Origin: JBGZFC01 sp964346495
GTDB lineage: Bacteria > Bacteroidota > Bacteroidia > Bacteroidales > Dysgonomonadaceae
DNA length: 14,750 nucleotides
Reading direction: 5' to 3'
Assembly (NCBI GenBank): GCA_964346495.1
Contig: CAYFUW010000055.1
Location: forward strand, 1 to 14,750
Shown here: piece by piece, positions 6,269 to 11,058 of the stretch
How positions within the stretch are numbered: the first letter of the stretch is position 1
Layout of the letters: each line of letters begins with the position of its first letter
Position numbers and translations under genes: made by a program
Notes under the pieces: model-generated
What the model saw: the letters and a program-made list of their open reading frames with translations, nothing else
Told to the model about the DNA's origin: nothing
Database searches by the model: none

Positions 6269-8362
6269 GTGGATATTCTTCAAACCGACATACAATTTAT
6301 TCCCGGTGTGGGTCCCAAAAAGGCACAAATATTGCAAACTGAGCTCGATATTTTTACTTTAGGCGACCTATTGCGATATTATCCGTACCGATATGTCGAT
6401 AGGAGCAGGATTTATTATATTCACGAAATCGACAATTCGATGCTGAATATCCAGATAAAAGGACGAATTACAGCTTTCGAAACTTTTGGTGAGGGACGAA
6501 AAAGAAGGCTTGTTGCACATTTTACCGATGGAACGGGATTTGTCGATTTGGTTTGGTTTCAAGGAATAAGATTTGTTGAAAGCAGATATAAAGTTGGTCA
6601 GGAGTATATTGTTTTTGGGAAACCATCTCTTTTTAACGACCGTTGGAATATTGCGCATCCCGATATCGACGAATATAAGAACGAAGATTCTTTGTCCGAA
6701 GTGTTCTACGCGTTTTACAATACAACGGAAAAGATGAAGAATCATTACCTCAACTCTAAAGCTATGCAAAAACTGATTGTAAATGCCTGGGGTATGATTA
6801 AAGAGCCTTTGAAGGAAACACTCTCGAATGATGTAATAAAAAGTGCACATCTGTTATCTTTTCACGAAGCTATCGAGAACATCCATTTCCCTAAAAATCC
6901 TATCTTGTTGCGTGATGCCGAAACCAGATTAAAGTTTGAAGAGCTGTTTTATATGCAGCTTAATATCGCACGTTATACAGTAAATCGGAAAGAGAAGTTG
7001 AAAGGATTTATTTTCAAAAAAGTGGGCAAATTCCTAAACTCATTTTATAAAAACAATCTTCCTTTTGATCTCACTAAGGCACAGAAGCGGGTGATAAAGG
7101 AGATCAGGCGTGATATGGCTACCGGCAGTCAGATGAACAGACTTTTGCAAGGTGATGTTGGTAGCGGAAAAACGCTCGTCGCTCTTATGTGCATGCTTAT
7201 TGCAATAGATAATGGTTTTCAAACATGTATGATGGCGCCAACCGAGATTTTGGCATCGCAACATTACGAAAGTATTAAGTCTTTTCTTTCCAATATGGAC
7301 ATAAATGTGCAATTGCTTACAGGTTCCACCAAAAAGAAAGATCGTGATGCTATGTTGTCCTCGTTGCAACTTGGCGAAATTGATATATTAATCGGCACAC
7401 ATGCTTTGATAGAGGAAGATGTGGTATTTAAAAATCTTGGTTTTGTGGTGATAGATGAGCAGCATCGTTTTGGTGTAGCTCAACGTGCTAAACTGTGGAC
7501 AAAAAACGAGCATCCGCCTCATGTGTTGGTAATGACGGCAACACCAATTCCACGAACACTTGCGATGACAGTTTACGGCGACCTCGATGTGTCTGTTATC
7601 GATGAACTGCCGCCGGGGCGAAAACCAGTGCAAACTTTGCACAGATACGATAAAAAACGTGGTGCAATGTACGAATTTATACGTACCCAGATAAATTCGG
7701 GCAGACAGGTTTATATCGTTTATCCTCTGATTGAAGAGAGCGAGACTCTCGATTTGAAAAACTTAGAAGAAGGGTATAAGCATATTAAAGAGATTTTTCC
7801 CGAATTTAAGGTCTGCAAAATGCATGGTCGCCTCAAACCTGCCGAAAAAGATGAAGTGATGCAGCAATTTGTATCGAAAGAGGCACAAATAATGGTTTCT
7901 ACAACCGTTATTGAAGTTGGTGTGAATGTGCCAAATGCAACAGTTATGGTAATAGAAAGTGCTCAACGATTCGGCTTGTCGCAATTGCACCAGTTGCGTG
8001 GTCGTGTAGGGCGTGGTGGAGATCAATCGTACTGCATATTGATTACGCCTTATGAACTTTCGGCAGATACCCGTCGCCGAATGGAGATAATGACCGAAAG
8101 TAACGATGGATTTGTTATCGCCGAAGCCGATCTGAAACTTCGTGGTCCCGGCGATTTGGAAGGAACCCAACAAAGCGGTCTTGCACTCAATCTTAAAATA
8201 TCGGATTTGGTTCGTGATAGTAGTATTTTGTACAGAGCAAGAGAAGTTGTTGATGAAGTAATATCGAAAGATCCTCAACTGTCTCATCCCGAGCATACGA
8301 TATTGAAACAGCAACTTAAAAAGTTAGCAGGAAATAGATTTGATTGGGGAAGAATTAGTTAG
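6269..8362 (+). CDS. recG: ATP-dependent DNA helicase RecG
   Basis: A 697-residue superfamily 2 helicase that remodels stalled replication forks and branches Holliday junctions. The N-terminus carries the helix-hairpin-helix-like FIPGVGPKKA and the wedge/OB domain (about 60-230) that binds the branch point. Helicase motifs are all visible: Walker A GDVGSGKT (295-302), APTEILA, motif II DEQH (396-399) followed by RFG, motif III TATPIPRT (423-430), and motif VI QRFGLSQLHQLRGRVGRG (from 566). The LRGPGDLEGTQQSG stretch near the C-terminus is also characteristic. The start is a GTG; the upstream ATG at 6255 is in another frame and its frame soon closes. Length agrees with Bacteroidota RecG proteins. 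It is monocistronic here, followed by a palindrome-rich gap. Confidence 0.98.
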   Translation: MDILQTDIQFIPGVGPKKAQILQTELDIFTLGDLLRYYPYRYVDRSRIYYIHEIDNSMLNIQIKGRITAFETFGEGRKRRLVAHFTDGTGFVDLVWFQGIRFVESRYKVGQEYIVFGKPSLFNDRWNIAHPDIDEYKNEDSLSEVFYAFYNTTEKMKNHYLNSKAMQKLIVNAWGMIKEPLKETLSNDVIKSAHLLSFHEAIENIHFPKNPILLRDAETRLKFEELFYMQLNIARYTVNRKEKLKGFIFKKVGKFLNSFYKNNLPFDLTKAQKRVIKEIRRDMATGSQMNRLLQGDVGSGKTLVALMCMLIAIDNGFQTCMMAPTEILASQHYESIKSFLSNMDINVQLLTGSTKKKDRDAMLSSLQLGEIDILIGTHALIEEDVVFKNLGFVVIDEQHRFGVAQRAKLWTKNEHPPHVLVMTATPIPRTLAMTVYGDLDVSVIDELPPGRKPVQTLHRYDKKRGAMYEFIRTQINSGRQVYIVYPLIEESETLDLKNLEEGYKHIKEIFPEFKVCKMHGRLKPAEKDEVMQQFVSKEAQIMVSTTVIEVGVNVPNATVMVIESAQRFGLSQLHQLRGRVGRGGDQSYCILITPYELSADTRRRMEIMTESNDGFVIAEADLKLRGPGDLEGTQQSGLALNLKISDLVRDSSILYRAREVVDEVISKDPQLSHPEHTILKQQLKKLAGNRFDWGRIS

Positions 8363-8399
8363 GCACATATACACATGATTTAAGGAAGTTTCTCACAAA

Positions 8400-8427
8400 G
8401 TAGAGACGGAGCATGCTCCGTCTCTAC
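8400..8427. repeat. GAGACG palindrome, copy 2 (perfect)
   Basis: A perfect 28-base palindrome, 14 bp per arm, beginning GTAGAGACGGAGCA, 37 bases after the recG stop codon. It could act as a transcription barrier, but no T run follows on either strand. Confidence 0.9.
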
Positions 8428-8461
8428 GAATATTTGATGAAAACTTATTTCCTCGTTGGAT

Positions 8462-8474
8462 GGATTTGTAATCC
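8462..8474. repeat. small hairpin GGATT-TGT-AATCC
   Basis: Five-base arms around TGT, with GTTG (8455-8458) and CAAC (8478-8481) as possible outer arms. A related ATTTGTAAT core with GAGA/TCTC arms lies at 3560-3575. Confidence 0.5.
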
Positions 8475-8517
8475 CGACAACACTAAATAACTCTTTACCC
8501 ATGTGGTTTAATTAATT

Positions 8518-8540
8518 GAGACGCCATAGTATGACGTCTC
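8518..8540. repeat. GAGACG inverted repeat, copy 3
   Basis: GAGACG (8518-8523) pairs with CGTCTC (8535-8540). A C-A mismatch and CAT/ATG inner pairs follow. Its reverse complement matches 3513-3535 with three differences. Confidence 0.8.
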
Positions 8541-8551
8541 TACTATCGGGA

Positions 8552-8572
8552 CACGATGCCTGTGGCTTCGTG
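8552..8572. repeat. ACGA hairpin, copy 1
   Basis: Outer arms CACGA/TCGTG and inner arms GCC/GGC surround TGT, with one unpaired T on each side between the arms. A second copy at 10928-10948 keeps the structure while swapping the inner pairs (GGC/GCC). Both copies lie near the word TCGGGACAC. Confidence 0.75.
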
Positions 8573-8580
8573 AAATATTT

Positions 8581-8615
8581 ATTTAGTTCTGAGTATTTAG
8601 TATGAAGTTTTGAGT
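8581..8615 (-). repeat. heptad array, ACTNNNN x5
   Basis: On the minus strand five units begin ACT (ACTCAAA, ACTTCAT, then three more), in exact 7-base register. The class recurs at 8702-8722 on the same strand and at 11023-11057 on the plus strand. Confidence 0.85.
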
Positions 8616-8623
8616 CTAATTAA

Positions 8624-8653
8624 GGGCAATGCGGATTTAAAACCGCAATGCCC
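8624..8653. repeat. ATGCGG hairpin, copy 1
   Basis: GGGCA and TGCGG arms pair with CCGCA and TGCCC, interrupted by one A-A mismatch (8629/8648). Copies at 10817-10845 and 14706-14736 keep the TGCGG/CCGCA core and the mismatch while the outer four bases change on both arms. Confidence 0.85.
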
Positions 8654-8657
8654 TCTT

Positions 8658-8697
8658 AGCGAGCTTTGCGATATTTCTTCGCGTTCTTTGCGAGGAA
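8658..8697 (+). repeat. TTNGCG array, copy 2
   Basis: Two pairs of TTNGCG words at 9-base spacing (TTAGCG-AGC-TTTGCG, then TTCGCG-TTC-TTTGCG) are separated by the spacer ATATTTC. The architecture is shared with 10730-10770 on the minus strand. Confidence 0.75.
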
Positions 8698-8701
8698 CAA
8701 A

Positions 8702-8722
8702 TTTTAGTTTGTAGTATCTAGT
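8702..8722 (-). repeat. heptad array, ACTNNNN x3
   Basis: On the minus strand three units, ACTAGAT, ACTACAA and ACTAAAA, run in exact register. The class is the same as at 8581-8615. Confidence 0.75.
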
Positions 8723-8736
8723 TGAGAACAGTAATC

Positions 8737-8792
8737 CGCAACACGTAACACGCACCACGAAGCCAAAAGCTAAAGACTAAAAGCTAACAGCC
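8737..8792 (+). repeat. composite heptad array, CGCANCA then AAAAGCT, 8 units
   Basis: Eight 7-base units run without a break: three of the CGCAACA/CGCACCA type, one CGAAGCC junction unit, then four of the AAAAGCT type. It ends six bases before the TAA (8799-8801) of the minus-strand TPM gene. The layout is the same as at 10995-11057. Confidence 0.88.
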
Positions 8793-8798
8793 AATAAT

Positions 8799-9584
8799 TT
8801 ACCAACTTCCGCCGGCACCGCCTCCGCCAAATCTTCCGCCGCCTCCACCACCGAAGCCTCCTCCGAATCCACCACTGCCGCCAAAGCCACCGAAACCTCC
8901 GCCCCAGCCGCTGCGTCTTGAGGTAGTTATTGGTGGAAAATAGGTGGTTCTTCTTCCACCACTATTTCTTCCGCTATCTATATGTTGGTCGCTTTTTGTT
9001 AATAAAATAATTAACAGAATGATAGCAGCTATTATCACAAGAGTTAGAAATATAGAAATTCCATCTGACTCCTCTTCATCGGCACTAAATTCACCCGATA
9101 GTCGAGCAATCATCTCATCTACAGCAGCATTTACTCCGCTAAAATAATCATCTTCTTTAAAGTGCGGAATCATCTCATTGCGGACGATACGCCCTGCATA
9201 AGCATCGTTGATGCGTGCTTCAAGCCCATATCCGACAGCGATAAAAGCTTGCCCGTTGCTATCAGATGATTTTGGTTTCACCAGAATAACCGCTCCGTTA
9301 TCTTTGCTTTTTTGTCCGATTCCCCACTTCTCGCCAAGTCTGAAAGCGAAGTCGGATGCATTATAACCTTGCAAATCGGAAATGGTTACAACATATATTT
9401 GTGTAGAAGTAGAATCATTGTAGGCGAGAAGTTTTTGTTCCAGGGCTTCTCGTTCTTCCAGTGAGAATATTTGAGCGAAATCGTTGACTAATCTGTATGG
9501 GTACATCGGTTCCGGGATGTCTTGTGCCAAGACTCCCAAAACTGAAAGTAAAAACAGAAAACCAAGTAATATTCTATTCTTCAT
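8799..9584 (-). CDS. membrane-anchored TPM-domain protein with Gly-rich tail (YgcG-like)
   Basis: About 261 residues from the chosen ATG (9582-9584), which starts the signal peptide MKNRILLGFLFLLSVLGVLAQ; an ATG three codons upstream is equally possible. The TPM domain (about 35-160) includes VNDFAQIFSLEEREALEQKL, TQIYVVTI and AFIAVGYGLEARI. A single membrane span (SIFLTLVIIAAIILLIILL) follows at about 175-195, then a basic linker and a Gly/Phe-rich tail ending FGGGGAGGSW. The layout is that of YgcG family proteins, whose TPM domain faces the periplasm; their biochemical role is unsettled. It overlaps or abuts the stop of the upstream TPM gene (TAG at 9574-9576), which suggests translational coupling in a lemA operon. 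Confidence 0.9.
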   Translation of the reverse strand: MKNRILLGFLFLLSVLGVLAQDIPEPMYPYRLVNDFAQIFSLEEREALEQKLLAYNDSTSTQIYVVTISDLQGYNASDFAFRLGEKWGIGQKSKDNGAVILVKPKSSDSNGQAFIAVGYGLEARINDAYAGRIVRNEMIPHFKEDDYFSGVNAAVDEMIARLSGEFSADEEESDGISIFLTLVIIAAIILLIILLTKSDQHIDSGRNSGGRRTTYFPPITTSRRSGWGGGFGGFGGSGGFGGGFGGGGGGRFGGGGAGGSW

Positions 9585-10008
9585 CTGATTCATCTAAAAT
9601 AACTTCATCGCTCAACTCATTCGGGTTTTCAGAGTCGGCAGGATACAACTCTTTCATCAGTTCGCCAACCTTTTTTACTCCGAGGCAGATACCTAAACAA
9701 ATAAGGTTGTCTTTTAACAAAGGAAGCATTTCGGACAAGACATTGTTCCAAAAATCGGGTGGTGTTATTTTGGTTATTCCCGAATCTCCCACTATCGCAA
9801 CTTTATTATTTGCAGGCGCAACATAGATAAGCACTGAGTTTCGCAATGCTGTTTTATGCATTTTGAGTTTCTCGAACTTCTTACACGCTGCCTGGAATGG
9901 ATCATTGGGACAACGTCTTGCTACGCATACGCGAATCTCTGCAGACGTGAAACGTTCCGCTTCGCGAATGGTATCTTTTACCAATAGCAACTCTTCCCTG
10001 CTTAACAT
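9574..10008 (-). CDS. short TPM-domain protein, probably cytosolic
   Basis: A 144-residue second TPM paralogue without a clear signal peptide. It starts MLSREELLLVKDTIREAERFTSAEIRVCV and continues with NSVLIYVAPANNKVAIVGDSGI, the TPM core strands. A hydrophobic patch (NLICLGICLGVKKVG) sits at about 101-115 and the tail is strongly acidic (DEVILDESDEE). It lies 43 bases downstream of lemA, and its 3' end overlaps the start of the next TPM gene by 11 bases or more. The three-gene order lemA - TPM - TPM is known from other Bacteroidota. The function is not established; it may work with LemA and the anchored paralogue at the inner membrane. Confidence 0.88.
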   Translation of the reverse strand: MLSREELLLVKDTIREAERFTSAEIRVCVARRCPNDPFQAACKKFEKLKMHKTALRNSVLIYVAPANNKVAIVGDSGITKITPPDFWNNVLSEMLPLLKDNLICLGICLGVKKVGELMKELYPADSENPNELSDEVILDESDEE

Positions 10009-10051
10009 TTTTAAAGGTTGAAGATGTGACTTTATCGAGTATTTTGTACTT

Positions 10052-10633
10052 TTAAAACTCTACTTTTGGTGCTGTTTCTGCTCCTGGTAGTGCCTGGAAA
10101 TATCCTTTCTTCTTAAATCCGAACCATCCTGCATAAATTACACGTGGAAACTGACGGATATAGGAGTTGTAATCTTTTGCTGTTTCGTTAAATCTGTTAC
10201 GTTCAACTGCGATACGGTTTTCGGTTCCGGCAAGTTCGTCTTGTAGTGCCAAAAATGATTCGTTCGCTTTTAGTTCAGGATAATTCTCTTGAATAAGCAA
10301 TAGTCTGCCTAATGCTTGACCTAATTCGCCTTGTGCTTCTTGAAATTTTTGAATATTCTCTTCTGTCAAATCATCTACATCAACAGTAGTTTGTGTAGCT
10401 TTTGCACGAGCTTCTACTACTTGTGTTAAAGTCTCTTGTTCGTGTTCGGCATAACCTTTTACTGTGTTAACAAGGTTGGGAATTAAGTCTGCTCTTCTTT
10501 GATAAGCATTTTCTACATTTCCCCATTGTGATTCTACGTTTTCTTGTTTGCTAACCATGTTGTTGTATCCGCAACTTGATAAAAGTAAGGTGCTTAATAC
10601 GGCTAAAATAAGGATGTACTTTGTTCTTTTCAT
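10052..10633 (-). CDS. lemA: LemA family lipoprotein
   Basis: A 193-residue envelope protein. The start is placed at the ATG 10631-10633, which gives a lipoprotein signal MKRTKYILILAVLSTLLLSSC with the lipobox cysteine at residue 21; an open extension of 18 codons upstream lacks signal character. The LemA domain is helical and typical: QWGNVENAYQRRADLIPNLVNTVKGYAEHEQETLTQVVEARAKA, then LGRLLLIQENYPELKANESFLALQDELAGTENRIAVERNRFNETAKDYN, ending in a conserved aromatic region (GWFGFKKKGYFQ). LemA proteins commonly occur beside TPM-domain genes, as here. The molecular role is not settled. Confidence 0.95.
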   Translation of the reverse strand: MKRTKYILILAVLSTLLLSSCGYNNMVSKQENVESQWGNVENAYQRRADLIPNLVNTVKGYAEHEQETLTQVVEARAKATQTTVDVDDLTEENIQKFQEAQGELGQALGRLLLIQENYPELKANESFLALQDELAGTENRIAVERNRFNETAKDYNSYIRQFPRVIYAGWFGFKKKGYFQALPGAETAPKVEF

Positions 10634-10729
10634 TGTTATTGTTGTTTTTGGGTTTTCTAATTTATTATTTCTATTTGTATATAACAATCATAAAAATGAT
10701 TAGTTTATTTTCGTCGTAGGGTATTTTTA

Positions 10730-10770
10730 CGCGAAGCTCGCAAAGGTAATATCGCGAAGTGCGCAAAGCT
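10730..10770 (-). repeat. TTNGCG array, copy 3
   Basis: On the minus strand: TTTGCG-CAC-TTCGCG, the spacer ATATTAC, then CTTTGCG-AGC-TTCGCG. It aligns word for word with 8658-8697 on the plus strand. Confidence 0.75.
10741..10748 (-). promoter_or_regulatory. possible -7 box TACCTTTG upstream of lemA
   Basis: A full TAnnTTTG match on the minus strand, 107 bases before the lemA start. A TTTG lies upstream at 10764-10767, but the 15-base spacing is shorter than usual. It lies inside the TTNGCG array, so the match may be a by-product of the repeat. Confidence 0.3.
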
Positions 10771-10816
10771 ACAAAATTACTTTTTTCAACATCTCCTATT
10801 CTTTATAAGTTATTAT

Positions 10817-10845
10817 GTACAATGCGGATTATAACCGCAATGTAC
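10817..10845. repeat. ATGCGG hairpin, copy 2
   Basis: Arms GTACA and TGCGG pair with CCGCA and TGTAC, with an A-A mismatch at 10822/10840. The core matches the copy at 8624-8653, while the outer arms changed on both sides. Confidence 0.85.
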
Positions 10846-10890
10846 CTCTTCCAATATCCCATTCGCGAAGTCTCCCTCTCTACAAGTCAA

Positions 10891-10925
10891 TGTCTATTGT
10901 CTTGACTCTTGTATCTTGTGTCTAT
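10891..10925 (-). repeat. heptad array, CAAGANN class x5
   Basis: On the minus strand five units run in register with AGA in the same position of each, three of them sharing CAAGA. The class is the same as at 3423-3457 and 3624-3658. Confidence 0.85.
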
Positions 10926-10927
10926 TA

Positions 10928-10948
10928 AACGAAGGCACAGCCATCGTC
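10928..10948. repeat. ACGA hairpin, copy 2
   Basis: Arms ACGA (10929-10932) and TCGT (10944-10947), inner arms GGC and GCC around ACA. The inner pairs are exchanged relative to the copy at 8552-8572 and remain complementary. Confidence 0.7.
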
Positions 10949-10968
10949 TCCTCGAAGCGCAGCGGAGA

Positions 10969-10994
10969 TCCCGATGAGCGAAGCGATTTCGGGA
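10969..10994. repeat. inverted repeat TCCCGA / TCGGGA
   Basis: Six-base arms flank GAGCGAAGCG-containing sequence. A neighbouring inverted repeat, TCTCC/GGAGA at 10947-10968, encloses a similar CGAAGCGCAGC loop. Both lie between the ACGA hairpin and the composite heptad array. Confidence 0.55.
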
Positions 10995-11057
10995 CACATC
11001 ACGCACCACACATCCCGAACCTACTACATACTCCCCACTCCAAACTACATACTAAAA
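10995..11057 (+). repeat. composite heptad array, CGCANCA then ACTNNNN, 9 units
   Basis: Nine 7-base units in register: three of the CACATCA/CGCACCA type, one CGAACCT junction unit, then five of the ACTNNNN type including ACTACAT twice. A partial tenth unit (11058-11060) overlaps the stop codon of the minus-strand DUF2723 gene (11059-11061). Confidence 0.9.
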
Positions 11058-11058
11058 A

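Larger units (their letters stand above)
8363..8798. other. intergenic repeat mosaic between recG and the TPM gene (convergent)
   Basis: No gene is seen in these 436 bases between two convergent genes. In order the gap holds a perfect 28-base GAGACG palindrome (8400-8427), a small GGATT-TGT-AATCC hairpin (8462-8474), a second GAGACG repeat (8518-8540), an ACGA hairpin (8552-8572), an ACTNNNN heptad array on the minus strand (8581-8615), an ATGCGG hairpin (8624-8653), a TTNGCG array (8658-8697), a second ACTNNNN array (8702-8722) and a mixed eight-unit heptad array (8737-8792). Confidence 0.8.
10634..11058. other. intergenic repeat mosaic upstream of lemA
   Basis: No gene is supported in these 425 bases. 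The first part (10634-10729) is AT-rich leader-like DNA. Next come a TTNGCG array on the minus strand (10730-10770) containing a possible -7 box, an ATGCGG hairpin (10817-10845), an AAGANNN-class heptad array on the minus strand (10891-10925), an ACGA hairpin (10928-10948), hairpins with arms TCTCC/GGAGA (10947-10968) and TCCCGA/TCGGGA (10969-10994), and a composite heptad array (10995-11057) that touches the DUF2723 stop codon. Confidence 0.8.

Noticed and set aside
8400..8427. Intrinsic terminator of recG
   Set aside because: The stem is strong but no T run follows, so a canonical terminator call is not supported; it is listed as a repeat.
8799..8935. Tandem DNA repeat at the end of the TPM gene
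   Set aside because: The periodic GGN codons encode the Gly/Phe-rich tail typical of YgcG-like proteins, so coding constraint explains it.
10634..10687. Longer N-terminus for LemA
   Set aside because: The 18 extra residues are Asn/Lys rich and precede a complete lipoprotein signal with a lipobox cysteine.
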